Assembly: GCA_037045055.1 (NCBI GenBank)
Contig: JBAOHJ010000002.1
Location: 496,001 to 560,000 of the forward strand
Length of the DNA: 64,000 nt
Source of the DNA: Phosphoribacter sp037045055
GTDB lineage: Bacteria; Actinomycetota; Actinomycetes; Actinomycetales; Dermatophilaceae
Direction: 5' to 3'
Position numbers and translations under genes: made by a program. Below, piece by piece: positions 1 through 7,875 of the stretch. The notes beneath the pieces were generated by a model. It ran no database searches, was not told the DNA's origin, and worked only from the letters and a program-made list of their open reading frames with translations. Position 1 is the stretch's first letter. Every line of letters starts with the position of its first letter.

Positions 1-1
1 G

Positions 2-1315
2 CTCGACGTCGACGCCGCGCTGGAGCGGCTCGGTGCCCTCGCGGGCGGCGGATCGGCCCGCCGCAGGCGTCTGGAGATGGAGTCGCTGTGGGCCCGGGCG
101 ACCGCCGACGAACAGCGGCTGCTGGCCCGAGTCCTGTTGGGGGAGATACGGATCGGTGCCCTGGACGGGGTGATGGTGGATGCCCTGGCGGCTGCCGCGC
201 AGCTGCCCGGGGCCGTGGTGCGCCGCGCCGTGATGCTGTCCGGATCGCTCACCCGGACGGCGCGACTGGCCCTCACCGGCACGCGCGCCGACGTCGAGGG
301 GGTGGGGCTCACGGTCGGGGTCCCGGTGCTGCCCATGCTCGCCTCGACCGCCACCGACGTCGGTGCCGCCCTCGCGGTGACCGGCCCCGCCGCGGTGGAG
401 TACAAGCTCGACGGCGCCCGGATCCAGGTGCATCGGTGGGGTGGGTCGACGGGGTCGGCAGTGCCGGCACAGGTGCGCGTGCACAGCCGGACCTTGGCCG
501 ACATCACCGAGCGGGTGCCCGAGATCGTCGACGTCGTGCGCGGGTTCCCGGGCGGCGACCTCGTCCTCGACGGGGAGACCCTCGCCCTGACCGAGGACGG
601 TCGGCCGCGGCCGTTCCAGGACACGATGAGCCGGTTCGGCGCCGGCGCCACCCGCCAGCAGGTCCTGCGTCCGTGGTTCTTCGACGTCCTGCACGCCGAC
701 GGGGCGGACCTGCTCGACGCGCCGCTGGCCGAACGCCGGCAGGTGTTGCGCGCGGTGGTGGGCGCGCACGGCATACCGTCAGTGGTGACCGACGACCCGG
801 ACGTGGCGGCCCGGGTGGCCCGAGAGTCGCTCGCCGCCGGGCACGAGGGCGTGGTCGTCAAGGCCGTCGACTCGGCGTACGCGGCCGGGCGGCGAGGCAA
901 GGCCTGGCTCAAGGTCAAGCCGGTGCACACCTACGACCTGGTCGTGCTGGCCGCCGAGTGGGGCTCGGGCCGGCGCACCGGGTGGCTGTCGAACCTGCAC
1001 CTGGGCGCGCGCGACCCCGCGGTGGCGATGGGGGAGCCGGGGGCGTTCGTCATGGTCGGTAAGACGTTCAAGGGGTTGACCGACGAGATGCTGCGGTGGC
1101 AGACCGAGCGACTCCTGGCGATCGAGACGCGACGGACCCGGTATGCCGTGTTCGTCGCCCCCGCGCTCGTCGTCGAGATCGCCCTCGACGGTGTGCAGCG
1201 CTCCGGTCGGTACCCGGGTGGGGTGGCACTGCGGTTCGCCCGGGTCAAGCGCTACCGCGAGGACAAGTCGCCCGCCGAGGCCGACACCATCGACACCCTG
1301 CGGGCGCTGCGGTAG
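2..1315 (+). CDS. ligB: ATP-dependent DNA ligase, LigB type (5' end outside window)
   Basis: Seals nicked DNA using ATP, probably in repair beside the NAD-dependent LigA. The frame is open from base 2, so the N-terminus lies outside the window. The visible part starts in the alpha-helical DNA-binding domain (GSARRRRLE, then RRAVMLSG), followed by the adenylation domain with the nucleotidyl lysine in EYKLDGARIQ (Lys codon 404-406), motif III LDGET, motif IV EGVVVKA and motif V AWLKVKP, and ends in an OB-fold tail with FARVKRYRED. About 437 residues are visible, against roughly 500 for mycobacterial LigB, so some 70 residues are missing. No Ku or LigD-type polymerase domain is visible here, so a repair role is family knowledge only. 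Confidence 0.9.
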   Translation, partial: LDVDAALERLGALAGGGSARRRRLEMESLWARATADEQRLLARVLLGEIRIGALDGVMVDALAAAAQLPGAVVRRAVMLSGSLTRTARLALTGTRADVEGVGLTVGVPVLPMLASTATDVGAALAVTGPAAVEYKLDGARIQVHRWGGSTGSAVPAQVRVHSRTLADITERVPEIVDVVRGFPGGDLVLDGETLALTEDGRPRPFQDTMSRFGAGATRQQVLRPWFFDVLHADGADLLDAPLAERRQVLRAVVGAHGIPSVVTDDPDVAARVARESLAAGHEGVVVKAVDSAYAAGRRGKAWLKVKPVHTYDLVVLAAEWGSGRRTGWLSNLHLGARDPAVAMGEPGAFVMVGKTFKGLTDEMLRWQTERLLAIETRRTRYAVFVAPALVVEIALDGVQRSGRYPGGVALRFARVKRYREDKSPAEADTIDTLRALR

Positions 1316-1361
1316 AGGACGGGCGGATCCGGGGGTGCGGCAGCGGACGGCGAGCGGGCCG

Positions 1362-1553
1362 GGGGGCGAGCACGGCGAGCCGACCTACCGGGGGGACTTC
1401 GGTGACGGGCTGAGCGGCCGGGGCCCGGGCACTGCGTACCAGACCGGTGATCGGCCCTCGCGCGACCCGGGCAAGTACCTGCACGCGGCGTCCACCAGCA
1501 CGGGGACCAAGCACGTCACGCTCACGGTGACCTGGACGGTGACCTTCCGATAG
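1362..1553 (+). pseudogene. 3' remnant of a secreted-protein gene, in a 390-nt gap without intact genes
   Basis: The gap 1316-1708 holds no intact gene. One frame ends in a protein-like tail (GPGTAYQTGD ... HVTLTVTWTVTFR, stop 1551-1553) that resembles the C-termini of actinobacterial PKD/beta-sandwich exported proteins, but there is no start codon or upstream part: the frame only runs back into ligB. Immediately after it AGGAGGG (1552-1558) precedes a GTG at 1569 (VALAPIVFTAWQDKP...), which looks like the start of a next gene that dissolves into the antisense of cobS. I read this as debris of a two-gene operon. Identification is by eye only. Confidence 0.35.
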
Positions 1554-1708
1554 GAGGGAGTCACCGAGGTGGCGCTGGCGCCGATCGTGTTCACCGCGTG
1601 GCAGGACAAGCCGGTAAGTCAGGCCCGCGCCGTGCTCATCACCCCCTCAGCGACCTGCTGGGGTCGCCGACACGCGGTCCGGCATCCGCGGGCGAGCCGC
1701 CCGACCGC

Positions 1709-2476
1709 TCAGCCGGTCAGTGTCGCCGCGACGACCAGGGCCGCGGCGAGCCCGACCTCCACCGAGGCCCCGAGCACGTCGCCGGTGATGCCCCCGAGTC
1801 GGCGACGGGCCCGACGCTGCACCACGAGCCCACCGCCCACCGCCGCCGCCGTCGTCGCGGCCCCCACTGCCCACCCTGCACCGCTCGTCGCGGTGGCCGC
1901 ACAGGCCACGGCCGCCATCGTCACGGCGCCGAGCGCCAGCCGCCGCCGCGACACCGACTGGGCGACGGCGGCCCCGAGCCCGTCGGCGCGGGCGCGCGGC
2001 ATACCGGATCGGCAGCCCCAGGCGAGGGTATGCCGGCTCGCCGCCACCGCGGTCAGCGCCGCCACCGTGCCGGCCACCGATCCCAACAGCTGGGCCAGAC
2101 ACGCCGCGTCCACGAGGACGACCACCGCCACGGCGGCGACCCCGGCCGGTCCGACGTCGCCGCGCCGCATGACCGTCAAACCGCGCTCCGGGTCCTGCCC
2201 ACTGGCCAGCCCGTCGGCCGTGTCGGCCAACCCGTCGAGATGCAGGCCCCTGGTGACCCACCCGAGCGCGCCGACGACCAGGCCGGCGGCCACCGGCGGG
2301 GGCAGCGCGGACCACGCCACCGCCGTCCCGCCGACCACCACGGGGATGCCCACCACGAGCGTGACCACCGGGGCCCAGGTCATGGCGACTGCGGCGACCC
2401 TGGTATCGACCCGCTGCGGCGGCGGCACCCGCAGCGCGGTGAGAGTGCCGAACGCGAGCCGCAGCCCGTCGATCAC
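1709..2476 (-). CDS. cobS: Adenosylcobinamide-GDP ribazoletransferase (cobalamin synthase)
   Basis: Joins adenosylcobinamide-GDP to alpha-ribazole (phosphate), the last assembly step of the cobalamin nucleotide loop, in the cytoplasmic membrane. It has 255 residues, the usual length. It starts DGLRLAFGTLTALRVP and has the family signature HLDGLADTADGLASG followed by VMRRGDVGPAG, with several hydrophobic Ala/Val-rich segments. The GTG start (2474-2476) overlaps the TGA stop of cobU by 4 nt (GTGA), implying translational coupling. No other cobalamin genes lie in the window, so this pair may serve salvage of cobinamide or a pathway encoded elsewhere. Confidence 0.93.
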   Translation of the reverse strand: MIDGLRLAFGTLTALRVPPPQRVDTRVAAVAMTWAPVVTLVVGIPVVVGGTAVAWSALPPPVAAGLVVGALGWVTRGLHLDGLADTADGLASGQDPERGLTVMRRGDVGPAGVAAVAVVVLVDAACLAQLLGSVAGTVAALTAVAASRHTLAWGCRSGMPRARADGLGAAVAQSVSRRRLALGAVTMAAVACAATATSGAGWAVGAATTAAAVGGGLVVQRRARRRLGGITGDVLGASVEVGLAAALVVAATLTG

Positions 2477-3021
2477 GTCCGGTCCTCGTCCCCGACGGGA
2501 AGCTGCAGCGCCCGCCCGGCCACCATGAGCACGACCCGCCCGGCCACCGCGGCCACCGCAGCGTTCAGCCGCCCCAGCTCGTCCTGGAAGAACCGCCCGG
2601 ACGGCACGTCGGGCACCAGTGACAGCCCGACCTCGTTGGTGACGACGACGGTATGCCGCGCGGTCCGCCCGAGCGCGTCCGCCAGCGCCGCGCCGGCCTC
2701 CCGCACCAGGGTGCGTGCCCCGGCCAGGTCCTCCCACAGGTCGGCGCGGTCGACCACACCGGTCAGCCAGGTGCCCAGGCAGTCGACCAGGACGGGCCCA
2801 CCCGACGCCTCGAGCACGCCGGCGACCTCGAGGGTCTCCACGGTCGCCCAGGACGTGGGACGGCGGGCTCGGTGGGCGGCCACCCGGGCCGCCCACTCCG
2901 GGTCGAGGGTCCCGCGCGCACCGGTGGCCACGTACGTCACGTCGGCGTCCCCGGCAAGCAGCGCCTCGGCGTAGCGGCTCTTGCCGCTGCGCACCCCACC
3001 GGTGACGAGGGTGACGGACAT
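2473..3021 (-). CDS. cobU: Adenosylcobinamide kinase / adenosylcobinamide-phosphate guanylyltransferase
   Basis: Bifunctional enzyme that phosphorylates adenosylcobinamide and transfers GMP to it, supplying the substrate of CobS. 182 residues. The N-terminal P-loop TGGVRSGKS (residues 6-14) and the downstream VDCLGTWLTG and VVTNEVGLSLVP stretches are typical of CobU/CobP. Transcription is probably leaderless: TACCCT (complement of 3029-3034) sits 7 nt before the ATG at 3019-3021. A B12 riboswitch would have been expected, but no B12-box consensus is visible upstream. Confidence 0.93.
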   Translation of the reverse strand: MSVTLVTGGVRSGKSRYAEALLAGDADVTYVATGARGTLDPEWAARVAAHRARRPTSWATVETLEVAGVLEASGGPVLVDCLGTWLTGVVDRADLWEDLAGARTLVREAGAALADALGRTARHTVVVTNEVGLSLVPDVPSGRFFQDELGRLNAAVAAVAGRVVLMVAGRALQLPVGDEDRT

Positions 3022-3164
3022 GGCGCCAAGGGTAGAGGGGGCCCCGGCCCCGCCGGTCCAGCGCCGGTCGACGAGTCCGGGTCGAGGGGCACCGCCGCGA
3101 CACGAGCGATTCACCGACACGCCGGGGGGCGGTCGCGATGCGGACACGGGCGTGCGGTACAAAG

Positions 3165-3400
3165 GGTGAGGCCCCACCAAGTATGAGTTGGTGGGGCCTC
3201 GTGCGTTCGTGGCTGGACGCTCCTCGAACTCGGTCGGCGCGCCTGACCCGCCAGTCCGTCCCGACTGGCCCGTCGGGATCGCTCCCGTCGGCGAAGGACC
3301 TCGTTTGCCGTCCGTCCGCTCCGGCTTGCGCTGGGGCGTAAGGACTTTCTACTCCCACCGAGGTCGGCAGACAAGAGTGAGCGCGACCACATTTGGCCCC
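3165..3400 (-). ncRNA. Candidate structured small RNA ending in the 3168-3200 terminator
   Basis: The interval 3022-3456 (435 nt) between cobU and the acyl-CoA dehydrogenase gene has no convincing protein. The part upstream of the hairpin is rich in nested inverted repeats, for example CCAGTC/GACTGG about 3271-3289 and CGGG/CCCG pairs near 3290-3305. Because cobU has its own leaderless promoter, this block is unlikely to be its leader. I compared it by eye with RNase P RNA, 4.5S RNA, tmRNA and the B12 riboswitch and found none of their core motifs. Class unknown; transcription is inferred from the terminator only. Confidence 0.3.
3168..3200. terminator. 13-bp hairpin terminator
   Basis: GAGGCCCCACCAA (3168-3180) pairs perfectly with TTGGTGGGGCCTC (3188-3200) around a 7-nt loop. 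Read on the minus strand it would end a transcript coming from about 3400; it is followed there by a short pyrimidine/T-containing stretch rather than a clean U-tract. Confidence 0.6.
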
Positions 3401-3456
3401 TGCCCGGCGTGTCGCCGTGACACGCCGGATCCGATGGTGGGCGGCGGCGGGGGGCC

Positions 3457-4617
3457 CTACTCGGCGGCGTCGGCCAGCAACCCGCGGGAGATGACCAGCC
3501 GCTGGATCTGGTTGGTGCCCTCGAAGATCTGGGTGACCTTGGCCTCGCGCATGTACCGCTCCGCGGGGAAGTCCTCGGTGTACCCCACCCCACCGAGCAC
3601 CTGCACCGCGTCGGTCGTCACCCGCATGGCCGCGTCGGTGGCCACGAGCTTGGCCACCGACGCCGCACGGGAGAACGGCCGCCCCGCGTCGCGCAGCCGC
3701 GCGGCATACAGGTAGGCCGCCCGCGCCGAGACGACCGCGGCCTCCATGTCGGCCAGGACGAAGGCCAACCCCTGGAAGTCGCCGATGGCCCGCCCGAACT
3801 GCTCACGTTGTCCGGCATAGCGGACCGCGACGTCCAGCGCCGCCTGCCCCAGCCCGGTGGCCGCCGCCGCGATCCCGAGCCGCCCGCTGTCCAGGGCGGC
3901 CAGGGCGATCGACATGCCCTGCCCTTCGGCGCCGATGCGCCGGTCGGCCGACACCCGCACCCGGTCGTAGTGCACCTGGCGCACCGGGTCGCAGTGCAGC
4001 CCCATCTTGCGCTCGGGCTCGCCGAAGGACAGCCCCGGCGCGTCGGCAGGCACGACGAAGCAGGACAGTCCGCGCGCGCCGTCCTCGGAGGTCCGCGCGA
4101 ACGAGGTGTAGAAGTCGGCGTGTCCGGCGTTGGTGATCCAGGTCTTCGTGCCCTCGAGCAGGTATGCCGTGCCGTCGGCCTCGAGCGCCGCGGTGGTGCG
4201 CATCGCCGCGACGTCCGAGCCGGCGTCGGACTCCGAGAGGCAGTACGCCCCGAGCAGGTCCCCGGAGAGCATCTCGGGCAACAACTGCTCGCGCTGGGCC
4301 TCGGTGCCGAAGTGCGCAACCGGGAAGCAGGTGAGGGTGTGCACGCTCACGCCCACGGCGACGCTCATCCAGGTCGCCGCGATCTCCTCGATGACCTGCA
4401 GGGAGACCTCGTAGGGCTGCCCGCCCCCGCCGTGCTCCTCCGGGTAGGGCAGCGACAGCAGCCCGGCCTGCCCGAGCAGCCGGAACGCCTCGGCCGGGAA
4501 CTCCCGGCGCGCCTCCGCGGCGTCGACGGCGGGGGCCAGCTCCCGGCTGCAGATGTCGCGGGTGAGCTCGATGAGCTGCTTGGCCTCGAGGGTCGGCAGC
4601 AGACGCGGCACGGGCAT
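3457..4617 (-). CDS. Acyl-CoA dehydrogenase
   Basis: FAD-dependent alpha,beta-dehydrogenation of an acyl-CoA; fatty-acid or branched-chain catabolism. It has 386 residues, typical of the family. Signatures are AYCLSESDAGSDVAAMRT (FAD/substrate binding), GTKTWITNAG, and near the C-terminus QVLGGVGYTEDFPAERYMR followed by IFEGTNQIQRLVISR, where Glu in FEGT is at the usual catalytic-base position. The ATG start (4615-4617) has TACGCT 7 nt upstream (complement of 4625-4630), so the mRNA is probably leaderless. Chain-length specificity cannot be read from sequence; there is no paired electron-transfer flavoprotein gene nearby. Confidence 0.92.
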   Translation of the reverse strand: MPVPRLLPTLEAKQLIELTRDICSRELAPAVDAAEARREFPAEAFRLLGQAGLLSLPYPEEHGGGGQPYEVSLQVIEEIAATWMSVAVGVSVHTLTCFPVAHFGTEAQREQLLPEMLSGDLLGAYCLSESDAGSDVAAMRTTAALEADGTAYLLEGTKTWITNAGHADFYTSFARTSEDGARGLSCFVVPADAPGLSFGEPERKMGLHCDPVRQVHYDRVRVSADRRIGAEGQGMSIALAALDSGRLGIAAAATGLGQAALDVAVRYAGQREQFGRAIGDFQGLAFVLADMEAAVVSARAAYLYAARLRDAGRPFSRAASVAKLVATDAAMRVTTDAVQVLGGVGYTEDFPAERYMREAKVTQIFEGTNQIQRLVISRGLLADAAE

Positions 4618-4658
4618 GCTCGGCAGCGTAGCGAGTGGGTGTGCCGCGGCGGGGACGG

Positions 4659-5474
4659 TCAGGCCGGGGCGACGACGACCAGACCGCTGGACTTGGGCTC
4701 GAGGTGCTCGAAGGTCGAGCGGCCCCGAGCCCGGCGCAGCAGCCATGGGGTCAGATGGGTGCGCACCCACCTGACATCGGCGGCCAGGGTGGCGCGTCGG
4801 GGTGTCTCGGGCAGCGGCGGCAGCGGGGTGCGCCAGTCCGCGTCGTCGGTGCGGTGGCCGAGCGCGTCGAGCGCGGCCAGCGCCACCCGGCGATGTCCCT
4901 CGGGGCTCATGTGGATGCGGTCCTCGTGCCACATCCGCCAGTCCCGCAGCGCCACGAGGGTCCACTGGTCGACGACGTGGCAATGGTGGCGGTTGGCGAT
5001 GGCCCAGATGTCGGCGGCGAAGGCCGCGGCGCGCTCACGCGTGCGGCGGATCAGCGGGGCGCCCTGCGGGTCGACGGGCGTGACGAGCAGGACGTCGGCG
5101 CCGGTGGCCCGGATGCGGCCCACGGCGGCGTCGAGGCGCTCGGCGATGCCGTCGACGTGGCCGTGGTTGGCCAGGATGTCGTTGCCGCCGCCGACGAGGC
5201 TGACCAGGTCGGGCCGCAGGGCCAGGGCGCGGTCCAGCTGGGGGCCGACGATGTCGTCGAGCAGCCGGCCGCGGACGGCGAAGTTGGCGTACTCGAGCTG
5301 GCACCCCTCGGCGGCGGCCAGCGTCGCCAGGTGCACGGACAACCGGTCGGCCCAGCCGGCATACCGCTGCGGCGTGCGTGGGTCCGCGTCGCACATCCCC
5401 TCGGTGAACGAGTCGCCGATGGCGACGTAGCGCACCCAGATGCGCGGCTCGGTGGCCCGGGCGAGGCCGCTCAC
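4659..5474 (-). CDS. SGNH/GDSL-family hydrolase
   Basis: Predicted esterase or lipase-like hydrolase of the SGNH fold, 271 residues, no signal peptide seen, so probably cytoplasmic. Block I has the nucleophile in YVAIGDSFTEG, block II the ANFAVRGR glycine, block III GGGND, and block V the Asp-His pair in EDRIHMSPEGH. The GTG start at 5474 overlaps the ung stop codon (GTGA), so it is translationally coupled to ung. The C-terminus, after LPPLPETPRR, is basic and has no recognised motif. Substrate unknown. Confidence 0.85.
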   Translation of the reverse strand: MSGLARATEPRIWVRYVAIGDSFTEGMCDADPRTPQRYAGWADRLSVHLATLAAAEGCQLEYANFAVRGRLLDDIVGPQLDRALALRPDLVSLVGGGNDILANHGHVDGIAERLDAAVGRIRATGADVLLVTPVDPQGAPLIRRTRERAAAFAADIWAIANRHHCHVVDQWTLVALRDWRMWHEDRIHMSPEGHRRVALAALDALGHRTDDADWRTPLPPLPETPRRATLAADVRWVRTHLTPWLLRRARGRSTFEHLEPKSSGLVVVAPA

Positions 5475-6148
5475 GGCAGGCTCCAGTCGACCGGGGCCGC
5501 GCCCTGGGCGGCGAGCGACTCGTTGGCGCGGCTGAACGGCCGGGACCCGAAGAAGCCGGAGCGCGCCGACAGCGGTGAGGGGTGGGCGCTCTCGATCCGG
5601 GTCACCGGGCCGAGGGCGGGGCCGAGGTGGCGCGCGTCGCGGCCCCAGAGGATGGCCACCAGCGGGCCGCCGCGCCGCACCAGCGCGTCGATCGCCGCGG
5701 CGGTGACCTCCTCCCACCCCTGGCCCCGATGGCTGCCCGGGCGACCCGGCCCGACGGTGAGGACCCGGTTGAGCAGCAGCACCCCGTGGCGCGCCCACGG
5801 GGTGAGGTCGCCGGTGCTCGGGCGGGGCACCCCGACGTCGGCGACCAGCTCGGCGTAGATGTTGACCAGACTCGGCGGCAGGGGGCGCACCGCGGGGTCG
5901 ACGGCAAAGCACAGCCCGATGGCGTGACCCGGGGTGGGGTAGGGATCCTGCCCGACGACCAGCACCCGCACGTCGTCGAGCGGTTGCTCGAAGGCCCGCA
6001 GGACGTGCGGCCCGGCAGGCAGGTAGCCCCGGCCGGCGGCGATCTCGGCCCGCAGGAACGCCCCGAGGCGGGTCACCGTGCCCTCGACAGGTGCCAGCGC
6101 GGGCACCCAGGACGGGTGCACGAGCTCGGCGAGCGGTCGGGCGGCCAC
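5471..6148 (-). CDS. ung: Uracil-DNA glycosylase (family 1)
   Basis: Removes uracil from DNA in base-excision repair. 225 residues from the chosen GTG at 6148. It carries the water-activating motif GQDPYPTPGHAIGLCF and the C-terminal DNA-intercalating HPSPLSA loop, plus LLLNRVLTV and ILWGRDAR. The start was chosen because it gives family length and lies 8 nt behind TAGCCT (complement of about 6157-6162), a leaderless arrangement; an upstream in-frame GTG exists. It is divergent from the HAD phosphatase gene, 65 bp away, and shares an operon with the SGNH hydrolase. Confidence 0.94.
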   Translation of the reverse strand: MAARPLAELVHPSWVPALAPVEGTVTRLGAFLRAEIAAGRGYLPAGPHVLRAFEQPLDDVRVLVVGQDPYPTPGHAIGLCFAVDPAVRPLPPSLVNIYAELVADVGVPRPSTGDLTPWARHGVLLLNRVLTVGPGRPGSHRGQGWEEVTAAAIDALVRRGGPLVAILWGRDARHLGPALGPVTRIESAHPSPLSARSGFFGSRPFSRANESLAAQGAAPVDWSLP

Positions 6149-6213
6149 GGCCAGAGAGGCTACCCCGTGGTCCACCGGGCGCCGTACCCCGCGCCCGCTC
6201 CTAGGATCGGCGG

Positions 6214-6858
6214 GTGCCCACCGCGCGATGGCCCACCGTGGTCTTCGACCTCGACGGCACCCTCGTCGACTCGATCGGGCTGATCGTCCAGTCCTACCGG
6301 CACGCATTCCGCACCGTGCTCGGCCGAGCGCCGCACGAGGCACGGATCCTGCACTGGATCGGCCAACCGCTGCTGCGGTGCTTCCGCGAGGCCTCCCCCG
6401 AGCACGCCCAGCAACTGTTCGACGCCTACACCGCTTGGAACGTCGCCAACACCGAGCGACTCCTGCGCCCGTATGCCGGGGTCGAGGGTCTGCTGCGCGA
6501 CCTGCGCTGCGCCGGGGTGCGGGTCGGCGCCGCGACGAGCAAGCGCCGTGACCCCGCGGCCTGGGCGTTGCGGTTGTGCGGCCTGGACCCTCTCGTCGAG
6601 GTCCTGGTGAGCCTGGAGGACACCGACCGGCACAAGCCCGACCCCGCCCCGCTGCTGCTGGCCGTCGATCGTCTGGGCGGTCTGCCCCCTACCGCCGTCT
6701 ACGTCGGCGACGCGGCCGTGGACCTGCAGGCCGCGGCGGCGGCGGGCATGGTCGGCATCGGCGTCACCTGGGGTGCCGGGCAGCGCGACGAGCTCCGTGC
6801 GCTCGCCCCGCTCGTCGTGGGTGACGTCGCGGCCCTGGGCCGGGCGCTGATGACGTGA
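6214..6858 (+). CDS. HAD-family phosphatase (phosphoglycolate phosphatase-like)
   Basis: Predicted phosphohydrolase of 214 residues. HAD motif I is VVFDLDGTLVDS at the N-terminus, motif II the TSK in GAATSKRR, motif III the Lys in DRHKPDP, motif IV VGDAAVDLQAAAAAG. A small alpha-helical cap lies between motifs I and II, as in Gph/PGP enzymes. GTG start with TAGGAT at 6202-6207, 6 nt upstream, so leaderless. An imperfect GC hairpin (6862-6888) follows the stop. The substrate is not determined by sequence; pyrophosphatase or sugar-phosphatase activity is equally possible. Confidence 0.85.
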   Translation: MPTARWPTVVFDLDGTLVDSIGLIVQSYRHAFRTVLGRAPHEARILHWIGQPLLRCFREASPEHAQQLFDAYTAWNVANTERLLRPYAGVEGLLRDLRCAGVRVGAATSKRRDPAAWALRLCGLDPLVEVLVSLEDTDRHKPDPAPLLLAVDRLGGLPPTAVYVGDAAVDLQAAAAAGMVGIGVTWGAGQRDELRALAPLVVGDVAALGRALMT

Positions 6859-6861
6859 GCG

Positions 6862-6888
6862 CGCCCCGAGGGCGCGGGGCCCGGGGCG
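6862..6888 (+). terminator. Weak hairpin after the HAD gene
   Basis: CGCCCCG (6862-6868) can pair with CGGGGCG (6882-6888), with an alternative nested pairing at 6863-6880. There is no T-tract. Possible terminator only. Confidence 0.3.
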
Positions 6889-6965
6889 GCCTGACGGGCC
6901 GGACGCGGCATACCTGCTCCTGGACGTCACACCAGCCCCATCCGTCACGAGCTGCGAGACTCGCC

Positions 6966-6997
6966 GGGCCCGAATGACATCGATGTCATTCGGGCCC
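6966..6997. promoter_or_regulatory. Perfect 32-bp palindromic operator before the DUF3263 gene
   Basis: GGGCCCGAATGACATC (6966-6981) is followed immediately by its exact reverse complement (6982-6997). The core TGACATCGATGTCA looks like a dimeric-repressor site. The next bases are TATAGT (6998-7003), a good -10 box, about 29 nt before the ATG at 7032, so a bound protein would cover the -35 region and polymerase entry. No T-run follows, which argues against a terminator. The cognate regulator is unknown. Confidence 0.7.
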
Positions 6998-7031
6998 TAT
7001 AGTGGCGAACACATTCACGCGGAGGCAGACC

Positions 7032-7319
7032 ATGGCTGACACGGCGACCCGGGCGATCGGGGGCGAGGAGCCCTTGTCGGACCGCGACCGCGAAATCCTC
7101 GCGTTCGAGCGGCAGTGGTGGAAGTACGCCGGCGCCAAGGAGCAGGCCGTCAAGGAACTGTTCGACATGAGTGCCACGCGTTACTACCAGGTGCTCAACG
7201 GCCTGCTCGACAGCCCGGCGGCCCTCGCGGCCGATCCCATGCTCGTCAAGCGGCTGCGCCGGTTGCGCTCCGAGCGGCAGCGCCAGCGCAGCGCGCGCCG
7301 GCTCGGCGTCAACGTCTGA
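7032..7319 (+). CDS. DUF3263 family protein
   Basis: 95-residue cytoplasmic protein of an actinobacteria-specific family of unknown function. The core LSDRDREILAFERQWWKYAGAKEQAVKELFDMSATRYYQVLN reads like a helix-turn-helix (KEQAVKELFDMSATRYYQVL), so DNA binding is plausible but unproven. The tail is strongly basic (KRLRRLRSERQRQRSARR). The ATG at 7032 has GGAGG about 8 nt upstream, so unlike many neighbours this gene has a leader. The operator at 6966-6997 suggests tight regulation, perhaps by its own product. Confidence 0.8.
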   Translation: MADTATRAIGGEEPLSDRDREILAFERQWWKYAGAKEQAVKELFDMSATRYYQVLNGLLDSPAALAADPMLVKRLRRLRSERQRQRSARRLGVNV

Positions 7320-7399
7320 GCGGCACCGTCCGACGACCCTCGTCCTCGAGCCACGGCTGCTGACCCGCACCGACCGGTGGCGTCCTGCCGCGACGGTCT

Positions 7400-7807
7400 C
7401 TACGGCGCCGGCGGCTCGCCGGCAGGCGGGGTGTCGGCATCGTCGGCGCCGGGCGCTCGGGTGCCCTCGGGGCCGGCCGGCGCGGGCGGGCGCGGGCGCC
7501 GCAGCGGGGCGGCGCGCTGGGGGAAGTCGGTGGGCCAGCCCTTCTTCTTGAGCCGCCGACGCACCCGCTGGACGTCGGCCGGCGAGGGCATGTCGTCGGT
7601 GACCTTGGTGATGCCCACCCCGATGTCGATGACGTCGGCCGGCAGGATGCGGTTGCGCACCAGGGCCCGGCTGACCTGCTTGACCTCCTTGTCGGTGAGC
7701 CGCCGACGCAGCAGTGCCATGAGGGGCACGTAGTCGCGCTCGGGGACCCCGCTCGGGTAGCCCTCGCGGATCCAGGCCACCAGGCGCGCGAGCAAGGAGG
7801 TCCCCAC
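7400..7807 (-). CDS. DUF3349 family protein
   Basis: 135 residues from a GTG at 7807. The N-terminal ~90 residues (LLARLVAWIREGYPSGVPE ... DYVPLMALLRRRLTDKEV ... PADVQRVRRRLKKKGWP) match the small helical DUF3349 family known from mycobacteria, whose role is unknown. The remaining C-terminal segment is Pro/Ala-rich and probably disordered. The alternative upstream ATG at 7864 adds 19 Arg/His-rich residues without family similarity and was not used. It converges on the DUF3263 gene across 80 bp. Confidence 0.75.
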   Translation of the reverse strand: MGTSLLARLVAWIREGYPSGVPERDYVPLMALLRRRLTDKEVKQVSRALVRNRILPADVIDIGVGITKVTDDMPSPADVQRVRRRLKKKGWPTDFPQRAAPLRRPRPPAPAGPEGTRAPGADDADTPPAGEPPAP

Positions 7808-7875
7808 GCGGCCATTGTGACGGGCCGGGTGTCGTAGGCCAAGGCGCAACGACGGGCGCGGCACGAGCCGTGGTC

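Noticed and set aside
1569..2528. 319-codon plus-strand frame with a good ribosome site at 1569
   Set aside because: Only the first ~30 codons look protein-like; the remainder is antisense to cobS with Ala/Pro/Thr/Arg shadow composition.
3022..3400. Cobalamin riboswitch upstream of cobU
   Set aside because: No B12-box core is visible, and cobU appears to have a leaderless promoter 7 nt before its ATG, leaving no leader to hold a riboswitch.
3165..3400. RNase P RNA or SRP RNA
   Set aside because: The conserved core helices and sequences of both (for example the P4 strands and the SRP GGAA-tetraloop region) were not found by eye.
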